From Takifugu bimaculatus (Eukaryota > Chordata > Actinopteri > Tetraodontiformes > Tetraodontidae), in contig CP034992.1 of NCBI GenBank assembly GCA_004026145.2, forward strand, positions 18,019,103 to 18,083,102: 64,000 nucleotides of DNA. The letters are read 5' to 3'. Positions 27,526-39,600 of the stretch are shown here, piece after piece. Every line of letters begins with the position of its first letter. The first letter of the stretch is position 1. Position numbers and translations under genes: made by a program. The notes below the pieces were generated by a model. The model was not told the DNA's origin. It saw only the letters and a program-made list of their open reading frames with translations, and made no database searches.

Positions 27526-28200
27526 GAAGCGTGGCGAGCCGTGAGGGTCGTAGGGGACCGTCTCTGCCACGGGCCCGTCGTGTTCGAGTGTCAGACCTCA
27601 GTCGGAGGTTAGAACATTGAGTTGCTCTGCTGCTGACTGCACGGTCAGCCAGACCGGAGGTCGCGGCGTCTCCTGTGGGGCACGCCGCGCTCTGACACTT
27701 CTCCCCAGAAACATCACTCAGGCAGACCGGCCCAGCGTGCTTCCCGTTCCTCACGAGAGCTTCGGATTTCATCCGATTTCCCCGACTGCTGCTGCTTCCC
27801 GGCTCCACAACCTTCACCGACGAAGCGTCTGATCCTGGAGGACCAAGAGGAACAAACAGGTCCTCAGCTGGAGGAGGACAGAACCTGCCTCTTTTATTTT
27901 TGCACATGTGGACACAAGCATGCAAACCCATCGGCGGTCACGTGCGCAGAGGCATGACACGCTCATGCACGACACGCGAGGCTACAAACACTCCAGAAAT
28001 ACTTGTATCTGTTGTGACGCGCGCACACACAGACGAGCTTCTTTCTGTGCTGTTTCTACTATATAATGTGAACCGAATGACTTATCTATAGCTAAATAAA
28101 ACTCATTGGTGTGTGACGATCCTGTCACCACCAGAGGCCAAGGGGGGGCGGGGGGGCAGTGGGAGGGAAAAGATGGACAGGAAGAGGCTTGTTGTAAAGC

Positions 28201-28310
28201 TTGCAAATGATTGGTGATTGCCATAGCGATGAGGGCGGGACAAAGGCAGGGATTGGTGGGGGAGGAGCGGGATGATTATAAAAGCCTCTGAGCAGCAGTT
28301 GGTCTCCCCC
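28201..28310 (+). promoter_or_regulatory. cdk18: Probable cdk18 core promoter: CCAAT, GC and TATA boxes
   Basis: In order: inverted CCAAT (ATTGG) at 28210-28214; an RFX-like partial palindrome TTGCCATAGCGAT at 28218-28230; a GC box GGGCGG at 28233-28238; a second inverted CCAAT at 28252-28256; and a consensus TATAAAAG at 28277-28284. The spacing is normal for a polymerase II promoter and predicts a start of transcription near 28308-28314. The next plus-strand gene is cdk18, and a perfect GTGAGT splice donor lies about 300 bp downstream, so assignment to cdk18 is the natural inference. A transcript start has not been observed. Confidence 0.65.
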
Positions 28311-28605
28311 TGATCTGTCTCCTCTGCATCTCTCCTGCCGGCCTCCATCAGCCATCGGCTCTGGGAGTCAGGCGGCTCCCTGTGGAGGAAGCCCGAGCTG
28401 CCACCGGGACTCCGGGACGAGCTGCGCCACACATCCACATACGTGCACGTAGCTACATAACGAGAGGGTGCTGCCTGCGTCTGCTGGATTCGGACGACTA
28501 CGAGAGACTCCTGGGAGGCTGAGAGGCAGGAGGTTGCCCGCCCCCCCACCCCCACCGCTGCTCCATCCCACCTGAGGGTGGCGTGTAGATGACCTGCACA
28601 CTTCT
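28310..28605 (+). other. cdk18: Probable cdk18 exon 1 (5' leader with an in-frame ATG near its end)
   Basis: The exon would run from the predicted start near 28310 to the donor CTTCT|GTGAGT at 28606. The leader contains no ATG before 28589, where ATG follows an in-frame TAG directly. If the exon is spliced to the acceptor at 36609-36610, the frame continues as MTCTLLT into the conserved start MNKMKNF. The upstream ATG has T at -3 (weak context); the downstream ATG has A at -3 within CACCATG (strong). Most initiation would therefore be expected at 36615. The exon itself is inferred from promoter and splice signals only. Confidence 0.5.
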
Positions 28606-29005
28606 GTGAGTATCTGAGCTGCAGGCTTCTCCTCACGTTGCTGATTAGGGGCTGGAATTGTGACTTATTTAGCTGCTTAGAGTTCGGTTGCATTTCTCTC
28701 CCCCTGTTTCTCACCTCTTGAATTACAGTGTAAGTGTTTCACATTTTCAATGAGCACAAACACGAGTTGAAACGGAGGCTCATTTATAGGTTAGTACCAA
28801 AGGAGGAACCGAAACAGCTGCTTGAGCCGTTAGAGTCACTTATAAAATATTAGAATAAAAGATCCAGTTGGACGAACACGAGACACCGAAGGTGAAAATG
28901 CCTGGAAGCGCTCGTGACATGGAAACAACCGTGTGAAGCACGTTCAAGTGTAGGCAAATACAGTGAAGCCCAACGACACACGGCTCTGTTTAACAGGACC
29001 TGCGG

Positions 29006-29055
29006 GTGTGTGTGTGTGTGTGTGTGTGCGTGTGTATGTGCGTGTGTGTGTGTGT
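29006..29055. repeat. Imperfect (GT)n microsatellite
   Basis: GT array with GCGT and GTAT interruptions. Confidence 0.93.
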
Positions 29056-30975
29056 CTTATTGTCATTCACAACACGCTTCCATGTGCACGTTTCTCTTTG
29101 AATTTGCAAAGTTTTGCTCTGACTTGACTTCGGTCTTAAAGCTGCAGCTGTTTCAGGACCTTCGGTCAGATGTTGGAACCACACAGGAGGCTGAGCAGAT
29201 GTTTGATGTTTGATGACATCAGAGGCCACTTTCACTTTCACTTCTCTTTCCACCAACGTTGATCCTCCTGCCCGTTGGTGGATTTTTCGTCACCCTTTGG
29301 GTGCAGCTGACGCTTCATTTCATATAGATGTGTCACAGAAAATGAAGTAAACAATACAGGGCCTGTTGGGATTTTTCCATATGATGTCGTAACAAAAGTG
29401 GAGATGGGGTTATCAACGTTATCTCAGTCACTTCGGGTCCATGTGTGACTGTTGTCTGCGTCCCCTCGTGGCTCTGAGAACCATTTAATGGCAGTAATTG
29501 TTTGTCCTGGGCTGCTGCAGGTGAATGACACCAGCAGTGTTTCCAGAGGTGCTTTTTTATGGGGCTGAGCCCATTCAGCTGTGACGATACGACAAGAAGA
29601 CAGAGCCGTCCATATCTAATAAGTACTGTGGCAGCAGAACATTACAGCACTTAGATCAACCAACACAAACAAACAGGCTGAAAATGTCAGCCTCGTCTCT
29701 TCGTGCTGGAAGGTTAAATAATTCAGCGTGAAAGAGGAAAACAAATCCTTCTTCTTTAACAGAACTCAGGAGCGCATGCAAATCACAAACATTGTTCTGT
29801 TGAGATTAAAGACGGCTGTTTACATCCAGACCTTATTAGGAGACGTGGCATTAGATCTGTTTTAAATGTAATCGTGATACATTTGCAGCTGTGCTGGGAC
29901 ACATAATGGTTCCTCTGTTGGTTTGCAGAGCTGAATGATATTATCTCATTCAAACTGAGCTCTGTCTCCATTCAGAAGCTCTCAATAGCTCATAGCCCCA
30001 GTTGGACAAACTGGAAAAATACACATTTAAGCAAGCACCAGTGCATCAGACCACTCTGATAAGCAATCAGCTGCTGGCTGACATGTGGACAGCAGAGCCA
30101 CAAATAACACCTTCACACACTTTCAGTCTTACTGAACGCTCAGATGAATCAAAAGCTTGAAAGCACTTGTTTCCTCTTTTTCTCGGTTAGATTTGAACCG
30201 GAGAGATCACAGCCCTGCGTCGTTAGCGTCTGTTTAGCGGGAGGTGTTAGCAGTGAGCAGCACCGTCTCAATCGCTTCAGGTTGTGTTGAGAGGAGCGCA
30301 GAGATGCTGACGGATCCATCGCAGCTGCAGCTCCACGCAGCCTGGCCGAGCTCTGCTCCTGCTCTGGTTCCACCTTCCTTGGTTGCTCCTACACACTCCA
30401 TAAGTACCTTAAGAAGAGGGTTGTTGTGGACCGGTGCTGGACCTTCTCACTGGAAGGCTCTGCTGTAGATGAGATGTTATATTTCTTTGCTCCAGAATCC
30501 AAAATGAGCTAAATCTCATCATAAATAGGTTTCATGTGCAGGGGTGCAGCATCCGGATCGGGCTTTATTTTGGTCGCAGGGTGGCAGGATGAGAAAAAAA
30601 ACTCAGTGTTATCTCGCTGTTGCCACCTCTGGGTGGAAGCTGTTGGAGTGTTTGAGCAGCGTGACATCAGCGTTTGTTCCTGATCTGAGCTCAGCCAGAT
30701 GTGCTCACTTTTATCTCTGTGTTCAGAGGCATCTGGGAGCATACAAACATAATTGCATTACATAATTGGAGGCCTCCTGCTTTCCCCAAGTGTCTCTCGG
30801 TTAGAGCTGCGGCACTGATGGCTTATCCACCGTCGGCCTGGATACAGACACAAGCACAAGGCACCCTGGGAAATGTATAATGTGATGAGAGTGGTCTGAG
30901 GTGAGCTGTGAGTCAGAGCGGCTCCGCCAGGACCAGGAACATGAGCTAAAAGCCCAGAGGGTTTATGTGTGGTCC

Positions 30976-31014
30976 GCACGCACACACGCACACACGCGCG
31001 CACGCACGCACGCA
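30976..31014. repeat. CA/CG alternating tract
   Basis: CACG and CGCG steps in about 39 bp of nearly strict purine-pyrimidine alternation. Confidence 0.85.
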
Positions 31015-32705
31015 CGGACGCATAATGTGCACAGATGTGCAGGTCTGGAACATTTATCTAGTCTGTCACTAATTTATTGGTGTTTTTTTTTTGTCTTTTT
31101 AGTCTAATATTAAAACGTCATGTTGTTTATGGTAAATAAGGAGAGGGAGAACCTTTCTGGTTCAGGTTCTGCTCTGTTCTGACGACACAATCGGGTTCGA
31201 AAGATGATCCAATATGTTTGAAATCCTTCAGAAATCCTTTTAGAGCTTCTTTCCCTCTGTAGCTGTGCAGACGTCTTCAGTTTGAATCACATCTCACTCA
31301 CATCTCTATTAAACGAAACACAATCCTCCGATGCATCAGAAATGACCAGCATTAAGATTATAAAGCTGCTCTTAAGAATTCTCTCTTTTCAAATGATTGT
31401 AGGCTCTTTGTGACCTGAATTCCAACATATTATCGCCACGTTTTCGTACTTTTCTATTGTGAATCTGTAAATTTGACCTATTTAAACTCAAATTTATCAC
31501 AACTTTATTCCTCTGGCTGGATTAAAGTGCCTCCGCCTGCAGCTCAGACGCACCAGACCTGCACAAACTAACTGCTCTTCAGTACTTTTACCTGTCTGGA
31601 GCAACCAGAGACAGTCAGGCGGGTGTGAAAGTGATGAGGAGGAATCTGTCACCATCTCAAACACACTCACATTTGTGGCCTGTTGCACAAACTCCGGTGG
31701 CCTGTGACACAATCACCGGTCAGATGTCCACGTCGCTCACACACATCTGCACACAGTAGTTCTACTGTTGATAAAGGAGCTGGGGATGAAGTGGAGGGAT
31801 GCACCAAACGACAGACAGAGGATTTATTGTTGCTGTCATCACTGCTGGGAGTCGCTCGGCAATAACTGCATAATTTCTGCTGCTTTCAATCTGCTTGGAA
31901 AACAAGCCTGGGATGACGGAAACACACGGAAAACGTGGTCCAACGTGCCTCAGAGGTGCGATCTGCCGCATTCAGCTGAGAACATAATCCCTGCTCGTTT
32001 GGGTTCCAGCTAAAGATGAGGAGAAACAGAGAGAACTTCTTTTTTATGAAGGAGAAGGAGGCATTGTGGTTGTTGTGTCCTTGCTTTAGCTAACGTGTCA
32101 CATTAGCCGCGTTAATGAGGGGTTACACTGAGATACCACAGGCAGAAAACACCCAAAATATGTCATTATCAAAGAATTCCGGATTTGTCCTTTCACGGTT
32201 TAATATCATGCAGCTTTGCTTCTGTATTTAATTAAAATTCTCACTAATTAAATACTTTCTAATGAACTGAGGCTGCAGTAAATATAAAAGGATTCATTCT
32301 TTCTGTATCATGAAAACACATCAGCAATGTCCACCTGTTAATTAGCTTAGCAGATATACTGGGGTAAAATAAAGGAAATGCAGGTGTGACGGGGCATTTC
32401 TGCCACATCACCTTTCCTGTGACATCATTCTCCACCAAACAAAATGCAAATAAAGCCTTCGTCACCACGTTCGCTGCTATAGTGTAATGATTCAGTTGTT
32501 CAGCTCCACTGACACTTTTACTCAGTAATTTCATGCCGCTTAGCAGCACGGTGAAGGACAAACGGACGTCTTTTATGTGACCTCATCGGGGACAAACATG
32601 AAAATATGCACAATTTATACTTCAGACAGACGCAGGAACAGCTCGACACCTGCTGGCATCTGGAAATCACATCGATGGATTCACAATGGAGTTTTTATTT
32701 TTCTG

Positions 32706-32707
<2 letters not shown>

Positions 32708-32743
<36 letters not shown>

Positions 32744-32774
32744 TGGGTGTGTGTGTGTGTGTGTGGGTGTGTGT

Positions 32775-32837
<63 letters not shown>
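32708..32837. repeat. Compound (GT)n with GGGT steps
   Basis: About 130 bp of GT interrupted four times by TGGGTG. The second half is uninterrupted. A separate imperfect CA array follows at 32937-32998. Confidence 0.95.
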
Positions 32838-32838
<1 letters not shown>

Positions 32839-34410
32839 CAGTTGTTCAACAAAGCTGAATTTTCAGTGGATATCAACTGGAGCATAGAGTAATATAACCC
32901 CAGGCTAAAGGTTACATTTAGTGCATATGACTGATTACACACACACACACACACACGCACGCACACACAGACACGCACACACACGCACACAGACAGATGG
33001 ACAAACACATAGTGACTGAAACAGTGTGTATCTGCTTTTCTGAATCGTTATCTTGGCTCCCTCTTTCATGAAAACAGAGATGCTGACAGGAAACGGGCCG
33101 TTCCCGAAGGATGCTGGACTGTTTATTGATGTTTATGAATGTCGGCTGATATTGAAGTTGATTCGAGCTTTAGCAGCTCGTGCCGGCAGCGCTCACCGGC
33201 GTGCACGAGGGGTCACCCTCAGCTGGCTGCTGCCATCTCGGATGGAGGATTCCTATTTCAGAATGGTTCCTGTTTCCTGATGATTGTGCCCACTGACCTG
33301 GGTGAAGATATTTAACCCCCCCGCGGCCCAAAGACACACTCCTAAATCCGTGTCATCATCAGTCACATGGTTCAGCTGCTTGTTTCATAGCACTATTATC
33401 ACCATATTAACAGTTGGACGCACGCTGACACTGAACATCAATGGGATCTTTATGTTGATCTATATTGTTTAAATGTGCACGCTCATCTGGGTGTGACGCG
33501 CTGCTAAAGGGTTAAACCGGAGGTTAAATCAAGGTGGCGGGATTTCCTGGTCACTTCTGAGTTGCCAGTTGTTGTCAGAGCGTACTTTAGAGCTTTGTCA
33601 TGAAAGTGACTTTGCCTTTGTTGCCATAATTACCAGCACTTTGCCTGAATCAGACAAACGGCGCACACTCACGCGTAATTATAGCAGGTTACACAAGGTC
33701 GACCCGGCAGAGGGCGGCTGTCCTCGTGTTAACCGTCTCTCACAACTGTCTCCATATGGATCAATACACACAAGCTGCCATGTTGGGGAGGAGGGAGGCA
33801 GGAACCAGTGAGGAAGAAGAGCAGAAGGACAGCAGAAGGAGAGCAAGAGCAGCTCAGAGGATCGGGTGAGAAGGAGGAGCGACAACACGTGATCTCGTTT
33901 CTAGACCTCAACCATCAGACAGGTTCCTGCCAGTCTGAGGAGGAGAGGTGAGGTGATGAAGGTGAAGAGGACGTGGAGGGAATCAAAGCTCACGTACGTT
34001 CACAGGCGTGGGCTCTGTAAACACGCCGAGTGTTGATGCATTTACAGTAAATGATGTCTCCAGTCAGAAAAGATGAGTCGGCAGAAGCCGAGCTGGCTTT
34101 GTTCGTTACAATTAAGCATTAATTATAGAATCGGCTCGAGGAGTCATGCAGAGATGTTATTACAGTAACATTCACATCCCTAAATTATGGTGTTTACAGC
34201 CACGTTTCAAAGACGTTGTGCAGGTTATCGTCCTGTTGCACCTTTTTCACGTTTCACTCACACTTTAGTTTGATCACTTTTATAATGACTGTTTGATTTG
34301 GTCACATTCCAATTATTATATTACTAATTAGCAAGTTGTGTAACAAACCACATGTGGAAAAGCTGCTTTTACTTCCATTTTAAAAACAGCTCAAAGGCAA
34401 CAGTCTTGAG

Positions 34411-34942
34411 ATCATGACTGGGAACATTACTGGGATCATGACTGGGATCATTACTGGGATCATGACTGGGAACATGACTGGGAACATGACTGGGATCATG
34501 ACTGGGATCATGACTGGGAACATGACTGGGAACATTACTGGGATCATGACTGGGAACATGACTGGGATCATGACTGGGATCATGACTGGGAACATGACTG
34601 GGATCATGACTGGGAACATGACTGGGATCATGACTGGGATCATGACCAGGATCATTACTGGGATCATGACTGGGAACATGACTGGGAACATGACTGGGAT
34701 CATGACTGGGAACATGACTGGGATCATGACTGGGAACATGACTGGGATCATGACTGGGATCATGACTGGGAACATGACTGGGATCATGACTGGGAACATG
34801 ACTGGGAACATGACTGGGATCATGACTGGGAACATGACTGGGATCATGACTGGGATCATGACTGGGATCCTGACTGGGATCATTACTGGGAACATGACTG
34901 GGATCATGACTGGGAACATGACTGGGATCATGACTGGGATCA
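34411..34942. repeat. 12-bp minisatellite, about 44 copies
   Basis: The unit is ATGACTGGGATC or ATGACTGGGAAC, with occasional ATT for ATG. Because the period is a multiple of 3 and no unit contains a stop, long open frames appear on both strands (about 190 to 220 codons). These are artefacts: there is no splice context, no composition change and no conserved domain. The two unit types alternate irregularly with recurring short patterns, which suggests expansion by duplication of multi-unit blocks. Confidence 0.97.
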
Positions 34943-36614
34943 CAGCGTGTCCAGTGAACGCACACCTCCACGTGAGCTGCTGAGCCCCAGTATGGAGAAA
35001 TCTGAAGGAAAATCATGAAATGCTCCGAGACTAAACGGCCCAAACATATTGATTTTCAAACTCTTTTGTCCTCTGCGCTCCTGCAGGAGGCAGAGACGGA
35101 TCCGTGGGCAGATCAGTCCCCCACCAGAGCGTCAGACACTGCAGCCAGTCTGACATTAACTCCTTCTCCGTGTCCTCTCATCCCCTCTTCTGTTTTGACC
35201 ACCGTACAAAAGCAGCTTTGTGACTTTTCAGCCAGACAGTTTGTTCCCTTGAAAACCGCGTTCGCAGAATCTGACGGCTCTCTAAAGATCCGCGTGCTTC
35301 CTCATTAGGCTCACACATCTTCAGTCCTCTTATCTTGGAATCATTTGCTTCCACTATTGCTTTTCAAGTTGCTTCCTCTTCTTCTGTTGTATTTCTGGCT
35401 ACCACCCACACCTCCAATAGCAACGATGCCTTTTCCCTCCACACTTTAGTGCTCATCTTATTTCTGCGCAGCAAGAATCGGATTCTCCTTCAGGTTTGAT
35501 CCCCTCACTAGATTTCTCTAAACAGATGCTCGATGTGGTTGGCACAGATCCATATGTTCAACTATACACGATAAAAAACTGGAAAAATGGATTTGGATCA
35601 ACTGGATAGCTTCTAATTTGAGTGGGAGTGTTGCTTCGCCCTTATGATCATGCATTTTAATCCCTTTAAACCTCAAAGTTCTGTGGGTTTTGCACAGTTC
35701 CGTTGATATATTCATAATCATTTGATATGACATATGAGTAATGCATGACTCAGGTGGCTGCACAGCAATTCTCTGATGTGTTCCTCAGGCCTGGAGGTAG
35801 CAGCAGATAACGAGAAGTCCCCTAATTATCGAAGCCACCAAGAAGAATGACTGGAGCCTAAACACAAAGCTAATGGAGGAAAAGATCTCAAACTTTGAAC
35901 CATTGTTTTTCTCCCCATCATCACAAAACACAAGAGTGTTGGTTTAATTAGTCTTCATTGGTTGCCTCTAACGACTTGTCTTTTTTTAGCAGGTGCTACT
36001 TGAGCTGATCATTTTGGAACTTCAGAACATGTTTTCTTTACTAAATTTTAAATTTAAAAATCTTTATGTGCACCTAAAGCTAATTTAATGACTCTGTCCT
36101 CAAAGTGAAACAGACTTTTATTAGTTCGTGTATTTGAAAAAGGACGTTCAAATTATGGGTCCCCAAGTTACAGGTTAAAAGTTCATTTGACCAAAGGTTG
36201 TTCAAAACTAAAAATCTAAAATCAAAAGTAAAATCTCAAGTGATTTTCATAATCCGGGTGCTTAATGGATTACACACTACACACTAGTGTCTATCAAACT
36301 ATTTAGAAAGTGGTGTCCTCCGAGGGGGGTGCGTGAAACATACACATACGTGTGTGTGTGTGTGTGTGTTTGTGTGTGTGTGCGTGCTTGTGTGTGTAAC
36401 TAATTAGTTGGGGGGAACAGATTATATTGATCCAATGCTCTCCTGCTGCTTTTTTCTTTCATTAAACCTGAAAACACACTCACATGTGGCTGAATGTGAT
36501 GCTGCTTTCATGATGTTTCTGTGATTCTGCTTCCTAATATGAACTGGTCTGTTCAGTACTTTAAACCATCTCTCTCTCTCTCTCTCTCTCTCCTCGAGTC
36601 TGTGCTGTAGCACC

Positions 36615-39600
36615 ATGAACAAGATGAAGAACTTTAAACGACGGTTTTCTCTCTCGGTTCCCCGCACTGAGACCATCGAGGAGAACGACTTCACCGGACA
36701 GATAAACCAGCTCAACATCCAGCACATCCAGGGTAAAACCCCCATTTTTACAAAAGGTTTTCAGCCTAAATGTGGTCGGTCCTCCCAAAGGGTTTAAGGT
36801 GGGGGGTTCGTGAATGTGGGCCGAGTCCTCGTCCGTGTTTGTGCTGATAAGTTTAGCAGCAGGAGGGACGAAGAGCTTCACGAAGTCTTTATTCCTGCTG
36901 CAGCCTCTTTAGTCATAATAAGAAAATATAACTGCAGAAAATTAGAGGTTTATATGGAGCTTAGCTCAGCAAAGGGGGTGATCATGGCGGTCACCTCTGT
37001 GATATTAAAGATCCGCCAGATTGATTAATAAAACAGACCCGCTGAGAAGCTTCTGGAGGCGGGAGGGTTTGACGGTGGCTCCTGCCCCCCCCCATCCCCC
37101 CCCCCCCCCCTTCCCAACAGGAGGTAAAGATGGGTAAAGGCTCCTGCTCTTCCTCTCCCTGTCTGGTTCAGGCAGCAGACAGCTTCAGTCTGGGGGGGTC
37201 AGCTGCACACCCAGCTGTTCTCTTCTCTCAGGCAGACCACTGATGCACATGAGGTCACCACCCCCCACCCCCCCCGGAGGACTCAGATGTCAAACCCAAC
37301 CTTGAATGCCGAGCGCTGAAATGTGAAAATGTCACTGCAAGCAAACAAAACATGTAAATCGGTGATATTTCCACGGACCAGTTGGAGCGGACGCATTCGT
37401 TCGGTCACAAGATGGAGGGAAGCAGAGTGTGATGTAGTGAGGGGGGGGGGGGGGGGGGGGGTGTGGGGGGTGGGGGGGGTGAGACTCTCCCGCTTCTTCT
37501 TAGAAAAGGTGCTTGGACACTCAGAGACACTCGGGAACCAGAATGCATTCTGCCGCTCCTCGCCACCCGCCTTCGTTTTCGCCTCATTTCCTTTCGCACC
37601 CTGAAGCTCGGCGACGCGGCGCCGGCGGTGGGACCGGCGGTGGGGGGGGGGGAACTGCTAATCTGTGAGGCTGTGCTACAAACACGGGGGAAAGAACGCT
37701 TTTGTGTTTGGGATTAAACACAAAGGATGAGATTACAGTGTTACAGAGCTCTATTATTAGACATGAGCTGCTTTATTTCTTTCTTGCATTCGCACAAACC
37801 AAAAGGTGAAAGAGGCCGTGTGGCCGAAGACCTTGAACTGGATTTGTTGTTTAATCCGCAGTGGCCACATGTTTAAAACGAAGTTCCTTAAAATAGTCCC
37901 AGCAGATGCAATGGTTTTTGCTGATTAGGCCTCAGTAAATTAAAGATCTGTTTCCTTTTGGCCTCCGTGACATTAGAGCTGTTTAATGGATCAGGTAAAT
38001 CCAAACACGGCTGCTTTAAACCGTATTTCCTCCTCCTGAGCTCACGGCCTCTGTGCATCTGGCTCGACTTGAAAAGTTAATTGGATTAATTTGCCCTCGT
38101 CTCATTACTCGAACACAGACAGAAAATCTATGAATCGACCCAAGTAAGCTTGAATCATCCACTCTGGTCAGTGATATTCTGCCTTCACTTCGTTAGTATT
38201 GAACTTATCGAGACAGAAGGGAAAGAGTTGGAGGACTCAGTCGGACGCTTGTTTCTGCCAGTGACGTGAATCCAACGTCCTGGTTTAACAGCTCTGCAGG
38301 GTGTGCTTCTATTGTCCTGTTTAATTAAATTTCCACAGAGGTCACAGGGTTACGACACAGTAAATGTTTGTTTTGCATGTTGAGGAGAGGCCGTAAATTG
38401 CTGGGAGACCTCCTAGTTCACCGTTGTTCCCATGGAAACGGGGCGTTTAGGCACTTTGGTTGGGGGGAAAGCGCTGAAGAGCTGTCTGAATTCACGCATG
38501 AGCGTACCGGCGATGGCGGCCGGCATTGAAGATCAAAGAGGCATTGAAAACTCCCGGTCGGCAGACTTCAGAATGCATCAAACGTGCGTTATGTAAGATG
38601 TTAAACGATGGGATCAAAGTCCGTCCGTCTCGGCGCCGGAGCTGCATCGTTACCTTGCCAGGCTGCAGCGCTGCCTGAAATTCTATCTTTATGCTTCTTA
38701 ATGATCTCTTCACTTTCAGGAGGCTCTTCTGCAGACGCATAATTAATCTCATTAGTGATTCTTTTGATCATTTAGAAAAAGTGACCACCAAAGCAAACGG
38801 ACCAGATTTCCCCTCCAAACAGGGTCTTTAGTACCGTGAATCACATATGTGAGCCAGGAGAAATGTTCCCCATCATTTGCTCTGCTCTTTTAGCCCCGAC
38901 AGCAGACATGCTGGGTCCTCCATCCCAGGACGTCAGCCCAGTGAGTCCAGAACCAACAACACCGGGAGCTCAGTCGCCGTCCCACCTCCTCTATCACAGC
39001 AAGGCGCAGCACAGGCGCTTCTCCATGGAGGTGAGAGGCACAGCCAGGACAATTAAATCAACCAATTTACTGCACCATTTCATCTGATTGCAAGCCAAAT
39101 TAGTTTCAGGGACGGGAGCAATAATAGAAAAGTCAGTTCAACCCATTAAAATGTATAAATGGAGTTGAGCAGCGTGGTTTGAAAACCTCCCATCAGGCCA
39201 TTCTTCACTCCCACTTCTAGATGCGTCACCTCAAACACCTTAAAGCTCCTAAAGCGCATGATTGTGTTCTTAATGTGAGAGTGCACAGTTGTGCCTACTC
39301 AATATGTCCCCTGTGGAGCCAGCGTGATGCCGCTCCAGCCTTTTTATGTCCCGTGTAAATCACAGCAGACCAGCGACGCGACATCAGGAGGGAGTGGGAT
39401 TGATCAAAAACACCGTCAATGGCGCCAAAGGGGGGAAGTGGACATGTGGTCAATCAGGGTTGTATTGAACTGGAGCTTTTACTATTTCTGTCCCCATTAT
39501 GCATTGTAGTTCCTACGGAAAAGACTTGTCACGGCCAAATCCCTTATTAATATTTAACTTGAGTTAGCGAGGATCAGGATAAGCTTATTTCACAGTGCCC

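Larger units (their letters stand above)
28606..36610 (+). other. cdk18: Inferred intron 1 of cdk18
   Basis: It begins GTGAGT and ends in a (TC)n pyrimidine tract (about 36571-36594) followed by CTGTGCTGTAG. It holds GT/CA arrays, a 12-bp minisatellite at 34.4-34.9 kb and otherwise unremarkable sequence. No open frame within it resembles a known protein. Confidence 0.45.
36733..38893 (+). other. cdk18: cdk18 intron with opposed poly-C and poly-G tracts
   Basis: This is the largest intron between coding exons. It carries C9 and C15 at 37085-37110, a C-rich stretch near 37259-37275, G21/G6/G8 at 37441-37479 and G11 at 37642-37652. No coding exon was recognised inside it. The divergent region of the protein joins in phase directly across it. 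Confidence 0.8.

Noticed and set aside
27464..27931. Minus-strand 155-codon frame in the CpG-rich block
   Set aside because: High GC lowers stop frequency, composition is Arg/Ser-rich and featureless, and it overlaps the promoter-like region.
28103..28714. Minus-strand 203-codon frame antisense to the cdk18 promoter and exon 1
   Set aside because: Shadow of GC-rich regulatory sequence; no domain, and the plus-strand promoter and splice motifs explain the region.
34369..35043. Open frames of about 190 to 220 codons over the 12-bp repeat on both strands
   Set aside because: The frames exist only because the unit length is a multiple of 3 and lacks stops. No domain, no start context and no splice support.
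37121..37123. Three-base micro-exon (GAG) between a perfect acceptor and donor-like GTAAAG in the cdk18 intron
   Set aside because: It would keep frame but lies beside a poly-C artefact-prone run and has no support beyond the two motifs.
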